Shown here: in pieces, positions 9,159 through 21,678 of the stretch
How the letters are laid out: the number at the start of each line of letters is the position of its first letter
Position numbering within the stretch: the first letter of the stretch is position 1
Source of the DNA: Nitrosospira sp.
GTDB lineage: Bacteria > Pseudomonadota > Gammaproteobacteria > Burkholderiales > Nitrosomonadaceae
DNA length: 63,798 bases
Assembly: GCA_026399575.1 (NCBI GenBank)
Contig: JAPLQS010000026.1
Location: 1 to 63,798, forward strand
Reading direction: 5' to 3'
Translations under genes and position numbers: made by a program
Notes under the pieces: generated by a model
What the model saw: only the letters and a program-made list of their open reading frames with translations
Databases searched by the model: none
Told to the model about the DNA's origin: nothing

Positions 9159-9191
9159 ACAGAAAGGCAGCCACCAGGGCTGCCTTTCTGT
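9159..9191. terminator. Bidirectional intrinsic terminator between CYTH-CHAD gene and fba
   Basis: Perfect 14-bp stem, arms 9159-9172 and 9178-9191, with a 5-base loop. The stem contains AGAAAGGCAGCC and its complement. It lies between convergent genes ending at 9118 (+) and 9213 (-). Short A and T runs flank it on the two sides, suiting termination in both directions. Confidence 0.85.
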
Positions 9192-9212
9192 TTACTCTGA
9201 CTCGTTGTGGGT

Positions 9213-10261
9213 CTACTTGATGACGGCTCTCAATTCGCCCTTGGCGTATCTGGTCGCCATGTTATCCAGCATGATCGGCTTGATCTTGCCAGCCTGACCG
9301 GCACAGCCGAATGCCTCGAAACGCGCTTTGCAGATGTCCCTGGCGGCGGCGGTTGCATCCTTGAGAAATTTGCGCGGATCGAACTCGCTCTTATTCTTGG
9401 CCAAGTGGCGGCGGATTGCACCGGTCATGGCGAGACGGATGTCGGTATCGATATTGATCTTGCGCACGCCATGCTTGATTCCTTCCTGGATTTCTTCCAC
9501 TGGTACTCCGTAGGTCTCTTTCATTTCACCACCAAATTCGCGGATGATGTCGAGCCACTCCTGCGGCACGGAACTGGAGCCATGCATCACCAGATGGGTA
9601 TTGGGGATGCGCTGGTGTATCTGCTTGATGCGCTCGATGGCGAGTATGTCGCCGGTGGGCTTGCGCGTGAATTTATAAGCACCGTGCGAGGTGCCGATGG
9701 CAATGGCCAACGCATCCACGAGTCGGCGGCCTGCTCCGGGTCGGTCAGCAATTGGTCATGGGACAGCTTGCCTTCGGCACCGTGACCGTCTTCTGCTTCA
9801 CCCATGCCGGATTCGAGCGAGCCTAGGCAGCCCAGTTCACCCTCGACAGAAACACCGACGGCATGTGACATCTCCACCACCTTGGCAGTGACTTCGACGT
9901 TGTATTCGTAGGATGAGGGCGTCTTGGCATCGGCTTCCAGCGAACCGTCCATCATGACGCTGGAAAAACCGCTGCGGATGGCATTGATGCATACCGATGG
10001 GGATGCGCCATGGTCCTGGTGCATGACGATGGGGATATGCGGGTAAGCTTCCACCGCCGCCGCGATCAGGTGGCGCAGGAAGGCTTCACCGGCGTATTTG
10101 CGCGCGCCGGCGGAGCCTTGCATGATCACCGGGCTGTTGCACTCATCTGCCGCCTGCATGATGGCCTGAATCTGCTCCAGGTTGTTCACATTGAAAGCGG
10201 GCAGGCCATAGCCATTTTCCGCTGCATGATCCAATAGTTGCCGCAATGATACGAGTGCCAT
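9213..10261 (-). pseudogene. fba: Class II fructose-bisphosphate aldolase, interrupted by a ~16-base deletion
   Basis: Two overlapping frames together read as one class II (zinc) fructose-bisphosphate aldolase, which interconverts fructose-1,6-bisphosphate with DHAP and GAP. The N-terminal part starts [10 protein letters not shown] at ATG 10261 (GAAGGAGG upstream) and contains the zinc and substrate segments [10 protein letters not shown] and [12 protein letters not shown]. The C-terminal part carries [27 protein letters not shown] and [11 protein letters not shown]. The frame changes near 9718-9724, after TDPEQAAD. The segment FVKxTG expected there is missing, and restoring 16 bases would give exactly 354 codons, the normal length. 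As read, the product would stop early and lose the catalytic second half. Either the gene is broken or the assembly is wrong. Confidence 0.88.
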
Positions 10262-10366
10262 TTGAGCCTCCTTCAAGTAAGAATATACGTATGCCGAACT
10301 GAATATTGAATTGTTGCTGGTACATGGTACGGAGTTGCTGCTTGTTGTTTCCGGTTCATGTCCTGT

Positions 10367-11715
10367 TTATGCCTTTCTGTGTTCTCCAACTTTAACAATC
10401 TTCATGGTGTTGGTGCCGCCTGCCTTGCCAACCGGCTCACCGATGGTCATGATGATAAGGTCGCCGTTACGCACTGCACCACGTTTGAGCAATTCGCTCT
10501 CTGCCAGATCCAGAATGGTCTCGGGATCATTCGAGCCACCGCCGAATTTTATTGGGTAGACGCCGCGAAACAGAGTCATTTTGCGGCGGGTATCTTCCTG
10601 TGGACTCAAAGCGAATATGGGCACATTGGAGTTTCTGCGCGACATCAGCAATACCGTCCGGCCGCTTTGCGTAAGCGCGGCAATGGCGCGGATCTTCAGG
10701 CTGCTGGCAGTGAACATGGTAGCGCGGGCAATCGCTTCCTCAATGGTATCCGGAAGGCCGGACTGTATGCGTCGTTGCTCCTGACTTGCCAGAAATTCTT
10801 TTTCCGCTTCCAGGCATACCCTGGCCATGGCCTCGACCGCTTCAATCGGGTACTCCCCCGCAGCGGATTCCGCCGACAGCATTACCGCATCGGTGCCATC
10901 CAGCACTGCATTGGCTACGTCAGATACTTCCGCCCGGGTCGGGATCGGACTGGTGATCATTGATTCCATCATCTGTGTAGCGGTCACCACCAGTTTGTTG
11001 CTGAGGCGAGCCGCACGTATCATGCGTTTCTGCAATGCCGGCACCACCGCGTCGCCCACTTCCACCGCCAGATCACCGCGTGCCACCATGATGGCGTCGG
11101 AGGCTTGCAAAATATCGTCCAGCGCCATGATTGCTTCCGAGCGCTCAATTTTTGCCATCATCAGACTTTTGCCGCCAGCCTCACGCATCAAATCACGTGC
11201 CCAGCGCATGTCTTCACCGGTGCGCGGGAAAGACACTGCCAGATAATCCGCTTTGAGCGCTGCGGCAGTCTTGATGTCTTCCATATCCTTGCTGGTCAAG
11301 GCCGGCGCACTGAGTCCGCCGCCTTTGCGGTTGATGCCTTTATTGTTGGACAGCACTCCGCCTTGTTCCACCACGCAATGCACCTGGTGTCCCTTGACTT
11401 GGGAAACGCCCAGCACGATGCGGCCATCATCCAGCATCAGGGTTACGCCGGTTCCTACATCATTCGGCAGTTCTTTGTAATCCAGCCCGACTTTTTCCTG
11501 ATCGGTCCCTGCAGATCTGCCAGTACGCCTACAGTCTGACCGGCGGCACGGGCCAGCGAACGAGCCAGCTCGGCATGTTCGATGTGTTCCTCTCTGGTGC
11601 CATGGGAAAAATTAATGCGGACTACGTCAACCCCGGCATTGATCATGCGCTCCAGAACTTTGGGATCGCTGGATGCAGGACCGAGAGTTGCGACGATTTT
11701 TGTTCTTCGGATCAT
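10367..11715 (-). pseudogene. pyk: Pyruvate kinase, interrupted by an internal out-of-frame deletion
   Basis: Pyruvate kinase makes pyruvate and ATP from PEP. The N-terminal frame (11715-11455) begins MIRRTKIVATLGPASS and includes VVRINFSHGTREEH up to VGVLADLQGP. The second frame continues with VGLDYKELPND, LDDGRIVLGV, IERSEAIMALDDIL, MVARGDLAVE, ATQMMESM and MLSAESAAGEYP. The frames switch at about 11490-11503. The expected GPKIR lysine and most of the lid (B) domain start are missing, about 30 codons and not a multiple of three. Total length is 1349 bases against about 1437 for a usual 478-residue enzyme. All catalytic-barrel motifs after the break are intact. It lies 32 bases after pgk in the same operon. 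Confidence 0.88.
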
Positions 11716-11747
11716 TTTATGAATGGGGCCAAGGTGTGCCGCAGGCG

Positions 11748-12926
11748 TCAGTGTGCGCGCTGTTCCAGTATTTCCACGGCAGGCAGTTTTTTGCCTTCGA
11801 GAAATTCCAGGAATGCGCCGCCAGCAGTCGAGATATAGGATATTTTGTCATAGATGCCATATTTCTGGATCGCGGCGATGGTGTCGCCACCCCCCGCCAA
11901 GGTAAAGGCTTTGGTGTTGGCAATCGCCATGGCGATGGTTTTGGTGCCGGCGCCGAACTGGTCGAACTCGAACACGCCGACGGGGCCATTCCATACCACC
12001 GTGCCGGCCTGCATGATGATATCGGCCAGTTCCTGCGCGCTCTTGGGTCCGATATCGAAAATCATCTCGTCATCGGCGACCGCATCAGCATTTTTCAATA
12101 CCGCCGGTTCATTCGCATCGAATTTTTTACCCACCACGACATCCACTGCGATCGGAATGGAGGCATTACGTTTTGCCATTTTATCCATCAGCATGCGCGC
12201 GGTAGGAATCAGATCATCTTCGCACAGGGATTTGCCGATATTTTTGCCAGTGGCTTTAAGGAAAGTATTGGCGATGCCGCCACCGACCACCATTTGGTCA
12301 ACTTTCTCGGACAGGGATTCAAGTACGGTCAGCTTGGTCGAGACCTTGGAGCCGCCGACGATGGCAACCATCGGCCGTGCCGGACTCAGCAGCGCTTTGG
12401 TCAGTGCGTCCAGCTCTTGCGTCAGCAGGATGCCAGCGCAGGCAACTGGGGCGTATTTGGCGATACCGTGGGTTGAGGCTTCGGCACGGTGCGCGGTGCC
12501 GAAGGCGTCCATCACGAATACATCGCACAGCCGGGCATATTTTTGCGCGGTTTCATCGACATTTTTCTTTTCGCCTTTGTTAATGCGGCAATTCTCCAGC
12601 ACGACCAGTTCGCCTTCCGCCACTTCGAATCCGCCATCAATCCAATCCCTGATCAGGCGCACGGGTTTGCCCAGACGCGCGGCAATATTGTCAGCGACCG
12701 GCTTAAGCGAGTTTTCTTCGGACCACACGCCTTCTTCCGGACGGCCCAGATGCGAAGTCACCATCACTTTGGCGCCTTGTTGCAGACAGTGGTTGATAGT
12801 CGCCATGGAAGCGGTAATGCGCGCATCGGATGTGACCTTGCCGTCTGTGACGGGTACGTTGAGATCGGCGCGAATGAACACACGTCTACCCTTGAGATCG
12901 AGGTCGACTAGTTTGATGACGGACAT
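11748..12926 (-). CDS. pgk: Phosphoglycerate kinase
   Basis: 392 residues from ATG 12926 ([21 protein letters not shown] upstream), the standard size. Family motifs are RADLNVP, the substrate loop [22 protein letters not shown], the nucleotide segment [21 protein letters not shown] and the C-terminal GGGDTIAAI. It catalyses 1,3-bisphosphoglycerate + ADP to 3-phosphoglycerate + ATP, and in an autotroph runs in the Calvin-cycle direction. An in-frame ATG 27 bases upstream is less likely because it would add nine residues across the binding site. It lies between gap and pyk. Confidence 0.97.
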   Translation of the reverse strand: MSVIKLVDLDLKGRRVFIRADLNVPVTDGKVTSDARITASMATINHCLQQGAKVMVTSHLGRPEEGVWSEENSLKPVADNIAARLGKPVRLIRDWIDGGFEVAEGELVVLENCRINKGEKKNVDETAQKYARLCDVFVMDAFGTAHRAEASTHGIAKYAPVACAGILLTQELDALTKALLSPARPMVAIVGGSKVSTKLTVLESLSEKVDQMVVGGGIANTFLKATGKNIGKSLCEDDLIPTARMLMDKMAKRNASIPIAVDVVVGKKFDANEPAVLKNADAVADDEMIFDIGPKSAQELADIIMQAGTVVWNGPVGVFEFDQFGAGTKTIAMAIANTKAFTLAGGGDTIAAIQKYGIYDKISYISTAGGAFLEFLEGKKLPAVEILEQRAH

Positions 12927-12949
12927 GGAAAGCTCCAAATTTGTAATGG

Positions 12950-12979
12950 GCAAGGGATGGCTTACGCGCCATCCCTTGC
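12950..12979. terminator. Hairpin between gap and pgk
   Basis: Arms 12950-12960 (GCAAGGGATGG) and 12969-12979 are exact complements with an 8-base loop. There is no clear T-run in the direction of the - strand genes, so it may stabilise or partly attenuate the gap-pgk transcript rather than end it. Confidence 0.55.
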
Positions 12980-13048
12980 ATTGCGCCGCATTTGCGACGG
13001 GAGAAGCATCAGGGGCATTCAGCGTATTCTCTTACGCTTCATAGCAAA

Positions 13049-16158
<3,110 letters not shown>

Positions 16159-16311
16159 GGACGCGGACTCCCTCGCTCAACTAGACATAAAAAAATAAAA
16201 AGACAGCATGCATCCGACCTAAACAGCGATGCGCGCCAGTAAAAACAATATTATCGCTTAAGATGCGGTGCCAGACAACTGCGAAAGACTCTTGGGCGTG
16301 TCTTTTTGCTG

Positions 16312-17562
16312 TCAGTGATTGCGTAGTTTGATGCCTAACAGCTTGAGTTTGCGGTAAAGATGTGTGCGCTCCAGCCCCGATCGTTCCGCTACTCGAGTCA
16401 TGTTGCCGTTTTCCTGCTCGATGAGCCGGTCAAAATATGTTTTCTCAAACAAGTCACGTGCCTCGCGCAGGGGAATGTTAAGCGGCACACTGGAGACGGC
16501 CTGAGCCGACATCGGAGAAGCCAGCGCCTGCAGCACATCATCAACTGAAATTTCATCACCCGTGCAGGTCAGCGCCAAAGAGCGCACCACGCCAGTCAAT
16601 TGTGCGAGATTACCGGGCCAGTCATAGTTGCGTAACGCATTGAGTGCGGCGGTGCTGAATTGCCGCAACGATACTTCGCCTGATTCAATGCTGCGCGAAA
16701 GTATTTGGCTGGCAAGCTCGGGAATATCTTCCCGATGCGCCTTCAGCGCAGGGATATTAACGCAGAGGCTGCTCAGAATCTCATATAACCTGGGGTCATA
16801 GGCGCCTTGTGTCGTCAGGTCCACCAGTGGCGTGGAGGTAACGCACACGAGCCGGACATTGTATTTTTCCAGTTTGCCCAACAGCAGCAGCAGGCCTTTC
16901 TGCTCCAGTCGGTTGAGTTTGTCGATCTCTTTGAGAAACAACAATCCGCCGCGCGCCTGCTCCAGCATGACAAACGGAGTGTCCGCAAGAGACGTGAGTG
17001 TCTCCGGCTCCACCCAGGGCGTATTGGGGCGGTGCAGGAAGCGTGCGCACAACTCCATCCCGGTTCCCGGTTCACCAGTGAGCAGCAGTGGCGTTTTCAG
17101 GTTGGCGATCTGTTCCAGGCGTTTTTTCAGATTGGCGATCATCGGCCCTTTGCCCAAGCCGGTGAGTGAAAGAGTGGAAGGCGGCTTGACCTGACCGCCG
17201 CGTAACGCGCGTCCTACCGTACTCAACAGTTTTTGCAGCGGTATCGGTTTTTCCAGATAGCCGAATGCACCAATACGTGTTGCCTCCACCGCAGTGTCAA
17301 TGGTGCCGTGTCCCGACATCATCACCACCGGCATGGTGAGCAGCCCGCTGCCCGCCCACTCTTTCAGCAGGGTGATGCCATCGGTGTCCGGCATCCAGAT
17401 GTCCAGTAGTACCAGATCCGGGCGCGTCTGGTTACGCCAGTTGCGGGCCTGGCCGGCATTCTCTGCCAGTGCCACGCGGTAACCTTCATCACGCAGGATT
17501 TCAGACAGCAGCTCGCGTATGCCGATTTCGTCATCAACGACAAGTATTGTATTGTTGGTCAT
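16312..17562 (-). CDS. ntrX: NtrX-like response regulator with degenerate sigma-54 activator domain
   Basis: 416 residues from ATG 17562 (an upstream in-frame ATG at 17580 adds six). The receiver domain is complete: VVDDE acidic pocket, phosphorylatable Asp54 in LLDIWMPD, and the late lysine in LEKPI. The C-terminus has a Fis-type helix-turn-helix (NMTRVAERSGLERTHLYRKL). The central AAA+ domain is unusual. Walker A reads GEPGTGME, with methionine where the lysine should be; the GAFTGA loop region is deleted; Walker B reads LLFLKEI instead of LFLDE. It is therefore unlikely to hydrolyse ATP or drive sigma-54 open-complex formation by the ordinary mechanism. It follows ntrY. Confidence 0.9.
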   Translation of the reverse strand: MTNNTILVVDDEIGIRELLSEILRDEGYRVALAENAGQARNWRNQTRPDLVLLDIWMPDTDGITLLKEWAGSGLLTMPVVMMSGHGTIDTAVEATRIGAFGYLEKPIPLQKLLSTVGRALRGGQVKPPSTLSLTGLGKGPMIANLKKRLEQIANLKTPLLLTGEPGTGMELCARFLHRPNTPWVEPETLTSLADTPFVMLEQARGGLLFLKEIDKLNRLEQKGLLLLLGKLEKYNVRLVCVTSTPLVDLTTQGAYDPRLYEILSSLCVNIPALKAHREDIPELASQILSRSIESGEVSLRQFSTAALNALRNYDWPGNLAQLTGVVRSLALTCTGDEISVDDVLQALASPMSAQAVSSVPLNIPLREARDLFEKTYFDRLIEQENGNMTRVAERSGLERTHLYRKLKLLGIKLRNH

Positions 17563-17628
17563 GTTTTCAGAATAGAACATCCGGTCATGCTGGACATAAC
17601 CCGGATGTTTATTTGTGGTTGGTCGTAA

Positions 17629-19800
17629 TCACACGGTTTCATGTTTAATTGTCGAACTGTTTTCCACCATTATGGGCAGAGTAATGGAGATGCGGGCGCC
17701 GTGGGGCAGAATATTTTCGATTTGTATCGTGCCGCTGTGTTCCTCAATGATTTTCTTGACGATGGGCAGCCCGAGTCCCGTACCCTTGGGCTTGGTGGTA
17801 ACGTAAGGCTCAAACGCGCGCGCCCTGACCTGATCTGGAAACCCCGCACCGTTGTCGCTCACACTGAGGCGCACCATACCCTGCGCCATTTCGGTGCGCA
17901 CTGTGATAGCGGGTTCCGTGATGCCAATCAGTGTGTCCTGAGCGTTTTGCAGCAGATTGTGGATCACTTGCCGCAAGCGTGCCGAGTCCCCCTTCACCAG
18001 TGGCAGGTCGGAAGCGAGCGCCAGTTCAATGCGTGGGGGCAGATCTCCCTCCGTCCCCGCGTTTTCTGTCTCATATAATGCCAGTACTTCCTGCACCAGT
18101 TTGTTGATGTCCAGCAGGTGTAATTCCAATTTCGGTGCACGTGCATATTCGCTGAATTCATTAACCATTCTCTTCAGCGCTTCCACCTGATTGACGATAA
18201 TTTCGGTTGAGCGCCGCAATATTTCCGCATCCTGCCCGTCAAGCTTCTCTGCAAGTTTGTGCTGCATGCGTTCGGCGGATAGCTGGATGGGGGTGAGCGG
18301 ATTCTTGATTTCATGCGCCAGACGGCGCGCCACTTCACCCCACGCCGCAGTACGTTGCGCTTGCAGCAGATTGGTGATGTCATCAAACACCACCACCCCG
18401 CCACCACCTGACGCATGTGGCAGACGCGTTCCGTGCAGCAGCAGCACTTGGTTGCCACCATCTCCCGGGCGCTCTACCTGGCGCTGCCACTCGCCTGTTT
18501 TCCCCGAATGGAATCCCCCCAGGATCGTAGCTTCGAGAGAATGCAGTTGCGGCTCCCGCGTTGCGCATTCTTCCATGGTCAGTCCTTCGAGGCCGCTCAA
18601 GGAAACCTTGAGGATTTGTTCTGCGCTAAGATTTGCGGTGCGCAGGCGCAAGCTTTCATCAAATACCAGAACGCCGGATGAAAGATTGGACAGTATGCTT
18701 TCCAGGTAGGCCCTGGCACTTTCCACCTCCTGCTGGTTACGTTGGGTCACCGTGCGCGCTTCCTCCAGTTGCTGGGTCATGAGGTTGAACGATTCGGTCA
18801 ACACTCCCAACTCATCTTTGCTTTGCACCGGGTGGCGCCTGCTGAAGTCGCCTTGAGCCACGGCGCGGGTGCCTTCCGCCAGCATGCCCAGCGGTGCGCT
18901 TAGTCGTTCGCTGATGAGGAACGCCGCCGCCAGCGCAGAAAGAAGCGAGAGCAGCAGTGCAAGTGTCAATGTCACTGCATAGAGCTCCTTCATCCCTTGG
19001 CGCGATAATGACAATGCCTGATAATCGCGATACACCGCCTGCACTATTTCCGCGTCTCCGGCCAGCTGTATCGGTACCGGCTGCACTAATTGCAGTATGT
19101 GACTGTCTCCCTCCGGGCCCAACTCATTGACCGGCATCACCACCCGTAAATACAAGCCCTTGCCGGGTATGGATTCAACTTCACTATAGACCCCCTGCAT
19201 TTTTGCCTGACTCAGCACCGCCGCATCTGGCATTTCTGCGAATAAACCGCTGCCATCGGTCCCAGAGAACGTGATTATTCCACCGTCTTGATTAAACAGC
19301 GTGGCTTCCTGCATCTGCGATCGGTCCAGCAGCTGGTCTAGTATTGGCAGTGGCGCAGCGGATTGCTTGGATAGCGCAAGTGCGGTGGTCTGAGTTTTCT
19401 CGCGCAATTCACCCAGTAGATTGTCGAGCACGGTACGCCCCAGGTTCAAACCACCTTCGAGCGCCCGATCTACTTTGACATCAAACCAGGATTCGATACT
19501 TTTCCCCAGGAACTGCACCGATACGCTATACACCAGCACACCCGGAAGAATCGCCATCAGCGAAAAGATCAGCAGCAGGCGCAATGCCAGTCTGGAGCCG
19601 AATACCCTGTCCTTGAGCCTGCGCCTGAGCCGCCACAGCAGGTACCCCACCATTGCCATGAGAAACAGTACAAAGCCGACGTTGAGCGCGATCAGGAGTT
19701 GATAGCGGCGTTCAAAGAATTCGGTACTGGCACCTGCAGTTGCGAGCAGCAATAACATCACCGCACCCAGCCCTGCGCCAATAATGATGATGTACTTCAC
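17629..19800 (-). CDS. ntrY: NtrY-like membrane sensor histidine kinase
   Basis: 723 residues from GTG 19800, chosen because GGAGG lies 7 bases upstream and the GTGA overlaps the stop of the DUF4390 gene; longer starts would run deep into that gene. N-terminal membrane segments at about 1-20, 35-57 and 80-105 are followed by a periplasmic or extracytoplasmic sensor region, a further span near residue 300 and a HAMP linker. A PAS region follows, then the HisKA box with the phosphoacceptor in HEIKNPLTPIQLSAERM, and a HATPase domain (NLLQNAQD, DNGAGFP, GTGLGLPIVKK). It pairs with NtrX just downstream; in other betaproteobacteria this pair affects nitrogen and respiratory gene expression. Confidence 0.95.
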   Translation of the reverse strand: MKYIIIIGAGLGAVMLLLLATAGASTEFFERRYQLLIALNVGFVLFLMAMVGYLLWRLRRRLKDRVFGSRLALRLLLIFSLMAILPGVLVYSVSVQFLGKSIESWFDVKVDRALEGGLNLGRTVLDNLLGELREKTQTTALALSKQSAAPLPILDQLLDRSQMQEATLFNQDGGIITFSGTDGSGLFAEMPDAAVLSQAKMQGVYSEVESIPGKGLYLRVVMPVNELGPEGDSHILQLVQPVPIQLAGDAEIVQAVYRDYQALSLSRQGMKELYAVTLTLALLLSLLSALAAAFLISERLSAPLGMLAEGTRAVAQGDFSRRHPVQSKDELGVLTESFNLMTQQLEEARTVTQRNQQEVESARAYLESILSNLSSGVLVFDESLRLRTANLSAEQILKVSLSGLEGLTMEECATREPQLHSLEATILGGFHSGKTGEWQRQVERPGDGGNQVLLLHGTRLPHASGGGGVVVFDDITNLLQAQRTAAWGEVARRLAHEIKNPLTPIQLSAERMQHKLAEKLDGQDAEILRRSTEIIVNQVEALKRMVNEFSEYARAPKLELHLLDINKLVQEVLALYETENAGTEGDLPPRIELALASDLPLVKGDSARLRQVIHNLLQNAQDTLIGITEPAITVRTEMAQGMVRLSVSDNGAGFPDQVRARAFEPYVTTKPKGTGLGLPIVKKIIEEHSGTIQIENILPHGARISITLPIMVENSSTIKHETV

Positions 19801-20375
19801 GGCTTGCCTCCATGCTGAGGCTTCTGCGCTGGCAGTCGCACATTCCATTGCAATGTGTCGGAGCTCAGATTCCACTCTTTGGAGCTGAGTGCCTCTACCT
19901 GGAATGGTTTGGGCAGGCGCGACAGGTCAAGCCACACGCGTAGTTCCGCAATGTACTCCGCCTCCTGGCTCAGTTCGGAATTTTCCACTATGGGGCGATT
20001 ACGCAAGCGTCCCAAGGCCTGCAGCGCCCCCTTCAGCGTACTGAAGTTCTGCGACAATGATCCGCGGCTCAAACGGTATTGGCGGGTGAGTGCGTAATAG
20101 CTCAATGCTTCGCGCTGCTTGCTCCGGGCGACTTTTTCGTCGAGCCAGTACCAGCGTGGACTCAACAGATTGAGCTCGCTCACGAAGTACAGCACGATCC
20201 CCCGCTCGAGTGCCCGCTCCAGCATGGGGTTGAGCGTAATCTCAACATCGGCGTTGAATTGGTAACCTTCATCCACCGCATCCAGCGCCACAGATTTTAT
20301 GCGTATGTCTTCAGCCTGGACAGGAGCAGTCAGCAATAATCCCGCGGCCAGCAGCAGCGTCGCGGCCACGCGCAA
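19797..20375 (-). CDS. DUF4390 family exported protein
   Basis: About 192 residues. The N-terminus LRVAATLLLAAGLLLTAPVQA is a signal peptide ending in A-x-A-like PVQA, followed by EDIRIKSVALDAVDEGYQFNADVEITLN and YFVSELNLLSPRWYWLDE, typical of DUF4390 proteins found before ntrY in betaproteobacteria. The start is uncertain: no ATG suits, and TTG 20375 or a downstream GTG would both give a signal peptide. It begins just after the rsmB stop and ends in a GTGA overlap with ntrY. Function is unknown; the context suggests a link to the NtrYX sensor. Confidence 0.85.
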   Translation of the reverse strand: MRVAATLLLAAGLLLTAPVQAEDIRIKSVALDAVDEGYQFNADVEITLNPMLERALERGIVLYFVSELNLLSPRWYWLDEKVARSKQREALSYYALTRQYRLSRGSLSQNFSTLKGALQALGRLRNRPIVENSELSQEAEYIAELRVWLDLSRLPKPFQVEALSSKEWNLSSDTLQWNVRLPAQKPQHGGKP

Positions 20376-20391
20376 CAGTCGTGTGATGGGG

Positions 20392-21678
20392 TCAGGTTTT
20401 ATGCAACAGGGTGTAGAAGAAACCGTCATGCTGGGAATCCGGCAACAGTTGTCCATCAATCGCTTCCATCCCGGAGAATGGCAGCGGATGGGCATCTGGA
20501 TGATGGCGCAAAAATTCAGCCACCTGTAGCTTGTTTTCCTCGGCGAATACCGAGCAGGTGGCATAGAGCAATTTACCATCTCTGGCCAGGGTCTGCCACA
20601 AGGCATCGAGTATTTTCTGCTGACTTGCGGCAAATTGGGCAAGGTCGCTTTCGCGCCGCAGCCATTTGATATCGGGATGACGACGTGCTACTCCCGAAGC
20701 GGAGCAGGGCACATCGGCCAGGATGCGGTCAAATGGTCTGCCATCCCACCACTCCGCCGGCTGCGCGGCATCGCCGCAGACGAGACGATGGGCTTTGAGT
20801 TCCAGCCGTGTGAAGTTTTGCGCTACGCGGGAAAGTCGCGCAGCATCGTGGTCGAGCGCGGTTAACTCCACCTCTGCCAATTCCAGCAGATGCGCGCTTT
20901 TGCCGCCGGGAGCCGCGCAGGCGTCCAACACATGCATGCCATCGTGCACGTCCAGCAACGGCGCAGCCAGTTGCGCGCCCGCATCCTGCACCGACACCAG
21001 TCCCGCGCTGAATCCAGGCAGCTTTTCCACTGCCACCGGCTGCGCCAGAATGAGAGCATCGTTCCAGAGCAGTTGTGCGGGCATGCCGCAGTCATTGAGT
21101 CGCTTCTGGTAATCCGCCACTTTCATCCTGCGCCGATTGACCCGCAGCGTCATTGGCGGGTGCTGATTGTCGGCTGCCAATACTGCTTGGTAGTTGTGGG
21201 GATATTGTGCGCGCAGTTTGTTTATCCACCATTGTGGATGGGAATGGCGCCCGACTTCACTCTCGCTCGCCTGTGCCAGTAAAGCTGTGCGTTGCCGCAT
21301 GAAATTGCGCAACACCGCGTTGACCAGTCCAGATGTCCCTTTGGCGCGCTTGCCGTCGTTCAGGCCAGAGGACGCAGACACGGCGTGGTCCACCACAGCA
21401 TGGGGTGAAGCCCTGCTATATTGCAGCTGATACAGGCCCACCAGTAATAAGCAGCGCAGACTCTGCTGCTGCAACGGCTTGTTCAGCAGCAGCGCGAGCA
21501 GCGCATCAAGTTGGCCATAGAAGCGCAGCACACCGTAGCTTATATCCTGGATAGCTCCGCGCTGCTGACTGGAAAGAGCGGGGTGGGCGCGCCAGGTTTC
21601 CTGCAGCACCGCAGTCAAGCTTGCGCCAGCCAGCACCTCGCCTACGACCGCAGTGGCCAGGTGCTGGATTTTAATCAT
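20392..21678 (-). CDS. rsmB: 16S rRNA (cytosine-967-C5) methyltransferase RsmB
   Basis: 428 residues from ATG 21678, which overlaps the fmt stop by eight bases. The N-terminal NusB-like RNA-binding domain (LVNAVLRNFMRQR) is followed by the Rossmann methyltransferase with the SAM site DACAAPGGKSAHLLEL. Both catalytic cysteine motifs are seen: DVPCSASGVARRHPDIKW and YATCSVFAEEN. It methylates C967 of 16S rRNA. An in-frame start 60 bases earlier is possible but would overlap fmt more extensively. Confidence 0.95.
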   Translation of the reverse strand: MIKIQHLATAVVGEVLAGASLTAVLQETWRAHPALSSQQRGAIQDISYGVLRFYGQLDALLALLLNKPLQQQSLRCLLLVGLYQLQYSRASPHAVVDHAVSASSGLNDGKRAKGTSGLVNAVLRNFMRQRTALLAQASESEVGRHSHPQWWINKLRAQYPHNYQAVLAADNQHPPMTLRVNRRRMKVADYQKRLNDCGMPAQLLWNDALILAQPVAVEKLPGFSAGLVSVQDAGAQLAAPLLDVHDGMHVLDACAAPGGKSAHLLELAEVELTALDHDAARLSRVAQNFTRLELKAHRLVCGDAAQPAEWWDGRPFDRILADVPCSASGVARRHPDIKWLRRESDLAQFAASQQKILDALWQTLARDGKLLYATCSVFAEENKLQVAEFLRHHPDAHPLPFSGMEAIDGQLLPDSQHDGFFYTLLHKT

